Shown here piece after piece: positions 15,821 through 23,232 of a stretch of DNA of 44,779 nucleotides. The notes under the pieces were generated by a model, which worked only from the letters and a program-made list of their open reading frames with translations, ran no database searches and was not told where the DNA came from. Position 1 is the first letter of the stretch. Each line of letters starts with the position of its first letter. Source of the stretch: Mycobacterium gordonae (lineage in GTDB: Bacteria; Actinomycetota; Actinomycetes; Mycobacteriales; Mycobacteriaceae); NCBI RefSeq assembly GCF_001417955.2, contig NZ_LKTM01000340.1, positions 1 through 44,779 on the forward strand, written 5' to 3'. Both the position numbers and the translations under genes were made by a program.

Positions 15821-16645
15821 TCAAGCTAATCCAGCGATCCCGGCCAGCTCGTCCAGGCTTCGCAACGACTCGTCGCGCGGCGCTGTCTCCAGCCCGAGCA
15901 GAACCCGCTCCACCCCCAGCGGCCCGTAACCCTCCAGGGTCTGGGCCGTGGCGTCACCCCACTGGCAGACGGTCACCGGAACGTCGGGACCGGCGATCGC
16001 ACGCAGCTCCTCGAGCGGACCCGCCAGCAACTCCGGCGTCGGGGTTATCGCAATCCATCCCGCGTTCAGCGCCGCGATCCGCTTGAAGCTCGCCGGACCG
16101 CCGCCGACGTAAATCGGCGGATGAGGCTTGCTCACCGGCTTCGGCCAGCTATAGATCGGGTCGAAATCGACGTGCTTCCCGTGGAATTCGGCCTCCTCCC
16201 GTGTCCAGATCTCGATCATCGCGCGTAGCCGTTCATCGGAGACCCGGCCACGTACCGCGGGATCGACGCCGTGGTTGGCGACCTCCTCGCGCAGCCATCC
16301 CACGCCGACACCGAAGATGAATCGGCCGCCCGACAACAGGTCCAAAGACGCGACTTCCTTGGCAGTCACGATCGGATCCCGCTCCGGGACCAGAGCGATT
16401 CCGGTGCCCAGCAGCAGAGTTTCGGTGGTGACCGCCGCCGCGGTCAACGCCACGAACGGGTCCAGCGGTCGATAGTACTTCCGGGGAATCGGGCCACCGC
16501 TGGGAAAAGGGCTGTCATGGTTGACGGGGATGTGGGTGTGCTCGGCAAGAAACAGCGAATCAAAGCCGCGCTGCTCGAGCGCGCGGCCCAGCTCGTCGGG
16601 CCTGATGCCCTCGTCGGTGCTAAAAGTCAGAACCCCGTAGCGCAT
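15821..16645 (-). CDS. LLM-class F420-dependent oxidoreductase
   Basis: A 274-residue luciferase-like protein. Marks include FLAEHTHIP, the ETLLLGTGIALVPERDP loop, SGGRFIFGVGVGW, and PPIYVGGGPASFKRIA for F420 phosphate binding. The ATG at 16645 follows GAGAGGGAA. It converges with the P450 (4 bases between the stop codons) and diverges from the PPOX gene. The closest fold relatives in mycobacteria are of unknown substrate. Confidence 0.88.
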   Translation of the reverse strand: MRYGVLTFSTDEGIRPDELGRALEQRGFDSLFLAEHTHIPVNHDSPFPSGGPIPRKYYRPLDPFVALTAAAVTTETLLLGTGIALVPERDPIVTAKEVASLDLLSGGRFIFGVGVGWLREEVANHGVDPAVRGRVSDERLRAMIEIWTREEAEFHGKHVDFDPIYSWPKPVSKPHPPIYVGGGPASFKRIAALNAGWIAITPTPELLAGPLEELRAIAGPDVPVTVCQWGDATAQTLEGYGPLGVERVLLGLETAPRDESLRSLDELAGIAGLA

Positions 16646-16692
16646 GTCGTTCCCTCTCGCCGCGTCCACTCTGACGTGAAGACCTCCTGGTG

Positions 16693-16704
16693 GGAATTAA
16701 TTCC
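16693..16704. promoter_or_regulatory. 12-base perfect palindrome GGAATTAATTCC
   Basis: It is centred between the divergent LLM and PPOX genes, 23 bases before the PPOX start. An AT-rich palindrome in a GC-rich genome at a divergent promoter may be an operator or simply promoter sequence. No regulator gene is adjacent. Confidence 0.3.
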
Positions 16705-16727
16705 TGACCGCGGCGGTAGAACAACGC

Positions 16728-17147
16728 ATGAAGCTCAACGACGCGGCACGTGAACTGATCGGCAAGGGCGCCGACGCCACCCTGGTGACCCTCAATCCCG
16801 ACGGCAGCCCCCAGGTGAGTGTGGTGTGGGTTGCGCTGCAGTCGACGCCGGACGGAGACGAACTCGTCACCGCCCATCTGGCCGAACACAAGAAGGTGCG
16901 CAACGTCCGCAACGATCCCCGCGTTGCGGTCACCATCGTCTCGACCGATGACCCGCACGGCGACATGCGGCCGTACCTCGCGATCAACGGGACGGCACGC
17001 ATTGTCGAAGGCGGTGCGCCGGAACTGTTGCGCGAACTCGCGCAGACCCTGTCGGACCCGGCCGTGTTCCCGCCGGCCGGTGCACCGCCGGGATTCCTGA
17101 CGCGCATCCGCATCGACAAGGTCGGCGGAATCGGTCCCTGGAGCTAA
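16728..17147 (+). CDS. PPOX-class F420-dependent oxidoreductase
   Basis: A 139-residue split-beta-barrel protein of the FDOR-B/PPOX family. It begins ARELIGKGADATLVTLNPDGSPQVSVVWV, followed by HKKVRNVRNDPRVAVTI, GTARIV and the C-terminal FLTRIRIDKVGGIGPW. Relatives bind F420 (or FMN or heme) and include biliverdin reductases and uncharacterised reductases. The length is standard. It overlaps the convergent DUF4267-like gene by 4 bases. Confidence 0.87.
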   Translation: MKLNDAARELIGKGADATLVTLNPDGSPQVSVVWVALQSTPDGDELVTAHLAEHKKVRNVRNDPRVAVTIVSTDDPHGDMRPYLAINGTARIVEGGAPELLRELAQTLSDPAVFPPAGAPPGFLTRIRIDKVGGIGPWS

Positions 17148-17542
17148 TCGGCCGCGGGCGGTAGCTCAGCACGCTTGGCCGGACGCGCCGCACCCCAAAG
17201 TCCCACTCCGACACCGACAATCGCGCCACCGAGGCCGATGACCTGTTGTGGGCGCGTCAAGTCGTGATGCACGCTCACCCCACCAAGCAGGTCGGCCGCG
17301 TCCGCTCCACCGGACGCCAAGAACCAGCCGCGGGTGTTCTTGCCGCGCAACGCGGCCGTGGCAAGCAACCCGCCGATCAATGCGTCGCGGTATCCCATGG
17401 AGCGCAACAGCAGTCGCGCTTGCGCGTCCGGCTGGTGCGGAGTGCCCCAGAGCCGGTTCGCACGGTCGGGGTCGACGAGGAACGAGATCCCCGACGCGAG
17501 TCGGATACTGCCGGCAATGAGCGCGGCACGATCGATGGCCAT
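17144..17542 (-). CDS. DUF4267-like small membrane protein
   Basis: A 132-residue hydrophobic protein. The plan is an Arg/Gly-rich first helix (IRLASGISFLVDPDRANRLWG), then MGYRDALIGGLLATAAL, FLASGGADAADLLGG and a last membrane helix IGLGGAIVGVGVGLWGAA. This spacing matches the DUF4267-type proteins of actinobacteria, whose function is unknown. It is divergent from the SPFH gene across 46 bases. Confidence 0.65.
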   Translation of the reverse strand: MAIDRAALIAGSIRLASGISFLVDPDRANRLWGTPHQPDAQARLLLRSMGYRDALIGGLLATAALRGKNTRGWFLASGGADAADLLGGVSVHHDLTRPQQVIGLGGAIVGVGVGLWGAARPAKRAELPPAAD

Positions 17543-17588
17543 GGCGGCAGCTTAGAGTCTTCCCACACCACAGGAAAAGGAGTCCGGG

Positions 17589-18476
17589 ATGACGTGGCAG
17601 ATCGTGATGTTCGTCGTGAGCCTGATCGTGGCCGGCGTTGCGGCGCTGGGCTGGCTGATAAGCCGGGAGGACAAGGCCCGCAGCCGCCGCAGGACGGTGG
17701 TGTTCGGCGCGCTGGCGACCGCAGTCCTCTTCTTCCTCCTGGGTTGTTTCACCATCGTCGGTACCCGCCAGATCGCGATCGTCACCACGTTCGGCCGGCC
17801 CACCGGGGTGAGTCTGAACAACGGATTTCACGGCAAGTGGCCGTGGCAGATGACCCACCAGATGGACGGTGCGGTGCAGATCGACAAGTACGTCAAAGAC
17901 GGCAACCACGACGAGCGCATCATGGTGCGCCTGGGCAACCAGTCCACCGCCTGGGCGGACGTCAGCATCCGCTGGCAGCTCAAACAACACGCCGCGCCCG
18001 AACTTTTCCAGCAGTACAAGACATTCGACAACGTGCGCGTCAATCTGATCGAGCGGAACCTGTCCGTGGCGCTCAACGAGGTGTTCGCCGCGTTCAACCC
18101 GCTGGACCCGCAGAACCTCGATGTCTCGCCGTTGCCCAATCTCGCCAAGCGCGCCGCCGACCTGATGCGCAAGGATGTGGGCGAACAGGTCGACATCTTC
18201 GACATCAACGTGCCCACCATCCAGTACGACCAGGGCACCGAGGACAAGATCAACCAACTCAACCAGCAGCGCGCGCAAACTTCGATCGCGGTCGAGTCTC
18301 AGCGCACGGCCGAGGCTCAGGCCAAGGCCAACGAGATCCTGTCGCGCTCCATCAGCAACGACCCCAACGTGGTCGTCCAGAACTGCATCACCGCCGCGAT
18401 CAACAAGGGCATCAGCCCGCTGGGTTGCTGGCCTGGCACCACCGCCATGCCCACGGTCCCCGTCCCCGGACGGTAG
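17589..18476 (+). CDS. SPFH/band 7 (prohibitin-like) membrane protein
   Basis: A 295-residue protein. Two N-terminal membrane helices span about 1-24 and 38-60 (VVFGALATAVLFFLLGCF). The SPFH domain follows from VGTRQIAIVTTFGRP to about residue 220. A helical stretch rich in Gln/Ala (INQLNQQRAQTSIAVESQRTAEAQAKANEI, in pieces) is typical of the oligomerising coiled coil. Such proteins form membrane microdomain scaffolds or protease-associated rings. The start has AAAGGAG upstream. It lies 19 bases before the patatin gene, suggesting a two-gene unit. Confidence 0.88.
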   Translation: MTWQIVMFVVSLIVAGVAALGWLISREDKARSRRRTVVFGALATAVLFFLLGCFTIVGTRQIAIVTTFGRPTGVSLNNGFHGKWPWQMTHQMDGAVQIDKYVKDGNHDERIMVRLGNQSTAWADVSIRWQLKQHAAPELFQQYKTFDNVRVNLIERNLSVALNEVFAAFNPLDPQNLDVSPLPNLAKRAADLMRKDVGEQVDIFDINVPTIQYDQGTEDKINQLNQQRAQTSIAVESQRTAEAQAKANEILSRSISNDPNVVVQNCITAAINKGISPLGCWPGTTAMPTVPVPGR

Positions 18477-18495
18477 GCACCAGCGGGAGCCACCC

Positions 18496-20235
18496 ATGAG
18501 AGGGTGGTTCCTCATGGAGATCCCGTTCGCCGACATAGTCCGCGGCCGATTCGGTGCCCGCAGGGGTCACCGAGCGCCCGCGTTCGACCTCGTGCCGGCC
18601 CTCGAGGACATCGAGGACGACGAGACCAAAGCCACCGATGCCGCCCTGGACACCGTCGACCTGCCGTCGGCGGACCCCGCCCTGCTGTTGCAGAAGATGG
18701 AAAACCGGCTGGTGCGCAACCACCTGGCCAACCCTGACGTACTCAGCGACGAGCAACTGCGCAGACTGCGCTACATCCTGAACTTCGCCCGGCTGGCCGA
18801 CTTCGAACCGGGGGTGGCGGGCCCGGGTGGCACCCGGGGCCGTGGGGACATCTCGGTCGGCGCGGAAATCGGACCGTGGCGATCCAGGGTCGTCGATGCG
18901 TTGTTCGCTCCGTTGCGCGAGGAACCCGACCAGGTCAAGGCGTTGACGGCGGCACGCGAGGTGTTGGCCGGCCTGGCCGACGACCAGGACGACCAGCGAC
19001 AGGTACTCATCGATCGCCACCGCAATGACTTCTCGTCCGCCGAACTCGACGCCGAGGTGGGCTACAAGAAGCTCGTCACCGTGCTCGGCGGCGGTGGCGG
19101 CGCCGGCTTCGTCTACATCGGCGGTATGGCGCGCCTGTTGGAAGCCGGCCAGGTGCCCGACTACATGATCGGCTCGTCGTTCGGGTCGATCATCGGCAGC
19201 CTGGTCGCCCGCGAACTTCCGGTGCCGATCGAGGAGTACGTGGCCTGGGCCAAGACGGTGTCCTACCGCGCCATCCTCGGGCCCGAGCGGGTGCGGCGCC
19301 GCCACGGGATGGCCGGCCTGTTCGCGCTGCGGTTCGACCAGTTCGCGCACGCCCTGCTCAGCCGGGAAGACGGCGAGCGCATGCGGATGTCGGATCTGGC
19401 GATTCCGTTCGACGTCGTGGTCGCCGGAGTTCGCCGGCAACCGTACGCGGCGCTGCCCTCACGGTTTCGCCGCCCCGAGCTGGCGGCTTTACAACTTCGC
19501 TCACTTCCCTTCCGCCCCATCGGAATCGGGCCATTGGTGGCGGCCCGCATGTGGCAGGTCTCGGCGTTCATCGACCTGCGGGTGGTCAAGCCGATCGTGA
19601 TCTCCGGCGACGATCCGGCACTCGACTTCGACGTCCTCGACGCGGCGTCCTTCTCCTCGGCGATTCCCGGTGTGCTGCACCACGAGACGAGCGACGCACG
19701 GATGCTGCCACTGCTCGAGGACCTGTTCGCCGAGCGGGATATCGCGGCGCTGGTCGACGGCGGCGCGGCCAGTAACGTACCCGTGGAGCTGGCCTGGAAG
19801 CGCGTGCGCGACGGCAAGATCGGCACCCGCAACGCTTGCTACCTGGCGTTCGATTGCTTTCATCCGCAATGGGATTCGCGACATCTGTGGCTGGCCCCGA
19901 TCCTGCAGGCGATCCAGCTGCAGATGCTGCGCAACCTGCCCTATGCCGACCATCTCGTCCGCTTCGAGCCGACCCTGTCGCCGATCAACCTCGCCCCGTC
20001 CACCACCGCGATCGACCGCGCCTACCGGTGGGGGCGCGCCAGCGTCGAGCGGGCGATTCCGGTGACATCGGCGTTGTTGTCGCCGACCTGGTGGGTGGGC
20101 GACACGCCCGCGGTTCCCACCGCGCACCCGCAGGAACACGCCAAGTCGGTGGCATCGTCGATGAGCTCGGTGATGGCGGCGATTCAGTCTCCGAGCGGTC
20201 GCCTGTCCCGCTGGCGCAACCGCCACCTGACCTGA
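18496..20235 (+). CDS. Patatin-like phospholipase/acylhydrolase
   Basis: A 579-residue protein. An N-terminal helical region (about 60-185, DUF3336-like, with LLLQKMENRLVRNHLANPD in part) precedes the patatin domain. The oxyanion loop GGGGGAG is at 198-204, nucleophile Ser228 is in GSSFG, and catalytic Asp421 is in VDGG. These define the Ser-Asp dyad of lipid acyl hydrolases, as in eukaryotic TGL/SDP1-type lipases that also carry DUF3336. There is no signal peptide. The ATG at 18496 has GGGAG upstream; an ATG at 18514 behind AGAGGGTGG is a close alternative. It is paired with an SPFH protein, which may anchor it at the membrane (inference). Confidence 0.87.
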   Translation: MRGWFLMEIPFADIVRGRFGARRGHRAPAFDLVPALEDIEDDETKATDAALDTVDLPSADPALLLQKMENRLVRNHLANPDVLSDEQLRRLRYILNFARLADFEPGVAGPGGTRGRGDISVGAEIGPWRSRVVDALFAPLREEPDQVKALTAAREVLAGLADDQDDQRQVLIDRHRNDFSSAELDAEVGYKKLVTVLGGGGGAGFVYIGGMARLLEAGQVPDYMIGSSFGSIIGSLVARELPVPIEEYVAWAKTVSYRAILGPERVRRRHGMAGLFALRFDQFAHALLSREDGERMRMSDLAIPFDVVVAGVRRQPYAALPSRFRRPELAALQLRSLPFRPIGIGPLVAARMWQVSAFIDLRVVKPIVISGDDPALDFDVLDAASFSSAIPGVLHHETSDARMLPLLEDLFAERDIAALVDGGAASNVPVELAWKRVRDGKIGTRNACYLAFDCFHPQWDSRHLWLAPILQAIQLQMLRNLPYADHLVRFEPTLSPINLAPSTTAIDRAYRWGRASVERAIPVTSALLSPTWWVGDTPAVPTAHPQEHAKSVASSMSSVMAAIQSPSGRLSRWRNRHLT

Positions 20236-20255
20236 GACGGTCCGCCCGGACTACC

Positions 20256-20867
20256 ATGACCCCCATGGTCGACCGGGTCGGAGGCGCCGACTACAACGCG
20301 GGCGAGACGGCAGAGTCGGCAAACCTGGCGTGGTCAAGCGGCAACGAGCTGCCGGACATTCAGGACAGTGCGTCGGCGCCCGGCAGCCGGGCGAATCCCG
20401 CCGCAGTCCCCGAAGAGGCCGAGGTCGACCAGTCCTGGACCACGGCGTGGACCCGAGCCGCCACCGTCCTGCTCATCTGTCTGGCCCTGGCCGTGGTGAT
20501 TGTGGTCGCGGGCTGGTTGATGCACAAGAACAACACGTCCGAGACAGCCTCGGAGCCGACGCGAACAACGGCCGCGCCGGTGACCACCACGGCACCGGCC
20601 ACCACCACCGTCTCGTCCACGGCGGACCAGGACAGCCGGTACATCGCCGCGCTCAACGACAAGGGCATCCAGTTCGCCAACCCCGAAGCCGCCGTCTTCA
20701 ACGGCAAGACGGTGTGCCAGAACATCGGACAGGGCATGACGGTGCAAGAGGTGGTCGCGCAATTCCGTTCCAGCAGCCCGGACTTCGCGGCCCACGCCGA
20801 GGACTTCGTCGCCATCTCCGTCCGGGCCTACTGCCCGCAGTACAGCAAGCTGGTCGCCGCGATCTGA
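20256..20867 (+). CDS. DUF732 protein with one membrane anchor
   Basis: A 203-residue protein. The N-terminal 65 residues are polar and acidic and probably cytosolic. One membrane helix lies around 72-92 (VLLICLALAVVIVVAGWLM), then a Thr/Ala/Pro-rich linker, then a C-terminal DUF732 domain (RYIAALNDKGIQF, VCQNIGQGMTVQEVVAQF, RAYCPQY) with its two conserved Cys. DUF732 is a mycobacterial exported domain of unknown role. The start could be ATG 20256 or ATG 20265. Its stop codon abuts that of the convergent LLM gene. Confidence 0.85.
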   Translation: MTPMVDRVGGADYNAGETAESANLAWSSGNELPDIQDSASAPGSRANPAAVPEEAEVDQSWTTAWTRAATVLLICLALAVVIVVAGWLMHKNNTSETASEPTRTTAAPVTTTAPATTTVSSTADQDSRYIAALNDKGIQFANPEAAVFNGKTVCQNIGQGMTVQEVVAQFRSSSPDFAAHAEDFVAISVRAYCPQYSKLVAAI

Positions 20868-21803
20868 TCAGTCGGTGACCTTGCGGAAGGCGCCGACCAG
20901 GTCTGCCAGCATCTCCTGGGCCCGCCCGGGATCGGAGGGCACCGATCCCGAGAATCGGATGTCGGTGGCGCCGTCTGCCACGATGCGCGGGACCACCGCA
21001 ACCGAGGCATCCACATCGATCCGGCGATCGGCGCCTCTGACCAGGACCGCCGAACCCTGCACCCGGAGTCCATCCGGGTCTGCACCCGTGTCGGCGATCG
21101 CGCGCTTCATCGCCGGGATCGCGCCTTGGAGATCGGTGATGGCCGGGCCCCACGGGATCCAGCGCATTCCGAACCTGCTCAACCGCTTGGCGACGGCCGG
21201 ATTGACGGTGCCACTCACCCAAATCGGAATTCCATTGGGCTGCATCGGTTTTGGCATCTGATGGATGCCGTCGAACGACAGCTCCGGCGAGCTGTAGACG
21301 CCCCGCCGCTCCGTCCACAGCGCCTGGCACACCTCCAGCGTGTGGTCGAGCAGGCGACCGCGACGCTCGAACGGCAAGCCGGCGGCCTGGTACTCCTCGC
21401 GTTGCCAACCGATTCCGACACCCAGATCGATCCGTCCGCCGGACAGCACATCCATGGTGGCCAACTGCTTGGCCAGTACGGCCGGCCGTCGCAGCGCGGC
21501 CAGCAGCACCGACGTTCCCAGCCTGATCCGGGTGGTGGTCGCCGCGATCGCGGTCAGCAGGATGAGGGGTTCCAGCCACTGGCCGTCGGGTCCGGTCGGT
21601 TGTCTGCCACCCGTGGTGCCTCCCACCGCCGGATCGGCGTAGGCGTCCAGGTTCTCGCCGAAGACGACGTGGTCGGACACCACGACGCGATCGACTCCGG
21701 CTGCGTCCATGGCGCGGGCGGTTTCGACGGTGGCATTCCAGTCGGGGTTCGGGTCGTCGCTGAAGTTGCGCAGGTACACCGTGAGTTTGGGACGATCCGT
21801 CAT
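20868..21803 (-). CDS. LLM-class F420-dependent oxidoreductase
   Basis: A 311-residue luciferase-like enzyme. It carries VVVSDHVVFGENLDAY, TTTRIRLGTSVLLAALRRP, SGGRIDLGVGIGWQREE, and IPIWVSGTVNPAVAKRL for cofactor phosphate. The ATG at 21803 (MTDRPKL) is chosen; a further ATG 21 bases upstream is possible. It belongs to the TIGR03619-like mycobacterial subgroup by its look. It is divergent from arsC across 101 bases but has no evident arsenic link. Confidence 0.86.
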   Translation of the reverse strand: MTDRPKLTVYLRNFSDDPNPDWNATVETARAMDAAGVDRVVVSDHVVFGENLDAYADPAVGGTTGGRQPTGPDGQWLEPLILLTAIAATTTRIRLGTSVLLAALRRPAVLAKQLATMDVLSGGRIDLGVGIGWQREEYQAAGLPFERRGRLLDHTLEVCQALWTERRGVYSSPELSFDGIHQMPKPMQPNGIPIWVSGTVNPAVAKRLSRFGMRWIPWGPAITDLQGAIPAMKRAIADTGADPDGLRVQGSAVLVRGADRRIDVDASVAVVPRIVADGATDIRFSGSVPSDPGRAQEMLADLVGAFRKVTD

Positions 21804-21890
21804 ATGCCAGTACCGATCACTCACCGAGTATCGCGGACGCGATGGGCTACTCCGGCAGCCACCGCCGGATTGACCGCCGATTCGATCCCT

Positions 21891-21912
21891 ATCAATATAG
21901 ATGTATGTCGAT
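21891..21912. promoter_or_regulatory. ArsR-box-like imperfect repeat at arsC start
   Basis: ATCAATATA, a 4-base spacer and TATGTCGAT form an imperfect inverted repeat that overlaps the first codons of arsC. It shares TATGTCGA with the boxes near 22763. It may be the operator for arsC and could mean that arsC has almost no leader. Confidence 0.4.
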
Positions 21913-22327
21913 GAGTCCGAAGCCGTCCGTGCTGTTCGTGTGCGTCCACAACGCCGGCCGCTCCCAGATGGCCGCCGGGTTTCTCGCGACGCTGGCCGGT
22001 GACGCCGTCGAGGTGCGCTCGGCGGGCAGCGCGCCGGCCGACGCGGTCAATCCCGCCGCGGTACAGGCCATGGCCGAGGTCGGCATCGACATCTCCACCC
22101 AGAACCCGAAGATCCTGACGACCGATGCGGTTGCGGCCTCCGACGTCGTGATCACCATGGGCTGCGGGGACACCTGCCCGTTCTTTCCCGGCAAGAGCTA
22201 CCGCGACTGGGTGCTCGAGGACCCCGCCGGCAAGGGCGTGGAAGCGGTGCGGCCCATCCGCGACCAGATCGAGGCCCGTGTCAAAGACCTCATCGCCGAG
22301 CTGCTGCCCGATACGGCGAGACGCTGA
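21905..22327 (+). CDS. arsC: Arsenate reductase, low-MW phosphatase type
   Basis: A 140-residue protein with the phosphatase P-loop CVHNAGRS (Cys13 to Ser20) and the acid loop LEDPAGK (Asp106). A further pair of cysteines in MGCGDTCPF (Cys87, Cys91) may resolve the arsenylated intermediate. It reduces arsenate to arsenite for export by Acr3. Mycobacterial enzymes of this type may use mycothiol or thioredoxin, and the sequence does not decide. ATG 21905 and ATG 21911 are both possible, and no clear ribosome-binding site is present. M. tuberculosis, as I recall, carries this function fused to the transporter (Rv2643), whereas here it is separate. Confidence 0.9.
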   Translation: MSMSPKPSVLFVCVHNAGRSQMAAGFLATLAGDAVEVRSAGSAPADAVNPAAVQAMAEVGIDISTQNPKILTTDAVAASDVVITMGCGDTCPFFPGKSYRDWVLEDPAGKGVEAVRPIRDQIEARVKDLIAELLPDTARR

Positions 22328-22335
22328 AAGTCGTT

Positions 22336-22695
22336 CTAGGAACAGCAGTCCGGATCGAGGACCCCGACCAGCGCAGCCACCGCGGCGCGGTGCGGGCGGT
22401 GATAGACGCTGGTTCCGCGCCTGGTCGATTCCACCAGGCCGGCATTTCGCAATTGGTTCAGATGATGGCTGACCGTCGACTCGCCCACCCCGATCGCCGT
22501 CGCCAACTCCCCACTGTTGCATCCGTCGCCTGTGGCACCGAACAGCAACGACATGATCTTCACCCGCGCCGGATCGGCGAGTGCCTTGAGTCGCAGCGCG
22601 ATCTGTAAGGCGTCGTCGTCGGTCATCGCTCCGGCGGCCACCGGCGCACAACACACCGGCGCGGAGATGTCGATCACCGGCAACGCTTTGGGCAT
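22336..22695 (-). CDS. arsR: ArsR family metalloregulator 1
   Basis: A 119-residue winged-helix repressor (ALADPARVKIMSLLF, then VGESTVSHHLNQLRNAGLV, then GTSVYHRPH). Candidate As(III) thiols are Cys15-Cys16 (APVCCAP) and Cys59, the same arrangement as the three-Cys site of Corynebacterium ArsR. A second CC pair lies at the extreme C-terminus (117-118). Position and strand correspond to Rv2640c, divergent from cadI. It should repress itself and cadI through the boxes at 22716 and 22763 and release on arsenite or possibly cadmium. Confidence 0.92.
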   Translation of the reverse strand: MPKALPVIDISAPVCCAPVAAGAMTDDDALQIALRLKALADPARVKIMSLLFGATGDGCNSGELATAIGVGESTVSHHLNQLRNAGLVESTRRGTSVYHRPHRAAVAALVGVLDPDCCS

Positions 22696-22715
22696 GAACT
22701 CATGATGCCACAATG

Positions 22716-22730
22716 TTGACATATATCGAA
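22716..22730. promoter_or_regulatory. ArsR box (TTGACATATATCGAA)
   Basis: An imperfect palindrome 20 bases upstream of the arsR1 start, in the divergent arsR-cadI gap. Its reverse complement TTCGATATATGTCAA aligns with the perfect box at 22763, giving a shared core TTCGAYATATGTC. Probable autoregulatory operator. Confidence 0.6.
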
Positions 22731-22762
22731 AAGGTGGCATGCTAGGCAGCAGCACATTACTT

Positions 22763-22774
22763 CGACATATGTCG
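22763..22774. promoter_or_regulatory. ArsR box (CGACATATGTCG)
   Basis: A perfect 12-base palindrome 23 bases before the cadI start and 13 bases before its GGAGG-type ribosome-binding site. The position suits repression of the cadI-dioxygenase-arsR-acr3 transcript. Confidence 0.65.
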
Positions 22775-22797
22775 CAAAGGTCACCAGGAGGCATGCC

Positions 22798-23232
22798 ATG
22801 TCCCGTATTCAGTTGGCCCTCAACGTCGATGACATCGACGAGGCCATCGCGTTCTACTCCAAGCTGTTCAACACGGCGCCGGCCAAGGTCAAGCCGGGCT
22901 ATGCCAACTTCGCCCTCGACGAGCCGCCGCTGAAGCTGGTCCTGCTCGAGAACCCCGGCCAGGGCGGCACACTCAACCACCTCGGCGTGGAGGTCGACTC
23001 GACCGACGAGGTACACGCCCAGATCGCCCGCCTGACCGCCGAGGGACTGTTCACCGAAGAGGAGTTGGGCACCACCTGCTGCTTCGCCAAGCAGGACAAG
23101 GTGTGGGTCAACGGTCCGGGTGGGCACCGCTGGGAGGTCTACACGAAGCTGGCCGACTCGGACACCTTCTTCGCCCCGGAGCCGGCTGCCGAAGATGCCG
23201 GTTGCTGCGGCGCAGAGGCGACGGCACGGTGA
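22798..23232 (+). CDS. cadI: CadI/ArsI-type C-As lyase (VOC family)
   Basis: A 144-residue VOC dioxygenase very like M. tuberculosis CadI (Rv2641). ArsI enzymes cleave the C-As bond of trivalent methyl- and aromatic arsenicals with Fe(II) and O2. Candidate metal ligands are Gln5, His61 (TLNHLGVEV) and Glu113 (RWEVY), and the substrate-binding thiol pair is Cys94-Cys95 (GTTCCFA). The Cys-rich C-terminal end (AGCCG) may hold metal. CadI is also cadmium-inducible in mycobacteria. It is preceded by CCAGGAGG, and its stop overlaps the GTG of the dioxygenase gene. Confidence 0.92.
   Translation: MSRIQLALNVDDIDEAIAFYSKLFNTAPAKVKPGYANFALDEPPLKLVLLENPGQGGTLNHLGVEVDSTDEVHAQIARLTAEGLFTEEELGTTCCFAKQDKVWVNGPGGHRWEVYTKLADSDTFFAPEPAAEDAGCCGAEATAR

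Noticed and set aside
17166..18536. 456-codon minus-strand ORF opposite the SPFH gene
   Set aside because: High-GC shadow frame: low-complexity Asp/Val/His/Arg residues, no domain, and it covers two well-supported genes.
18412..19440. 342-codon minus-strand ORF opposite the patatin gene
   Set aside because: Shadow frame of a gene with clear catalytic motifs; the composition is random-looking.
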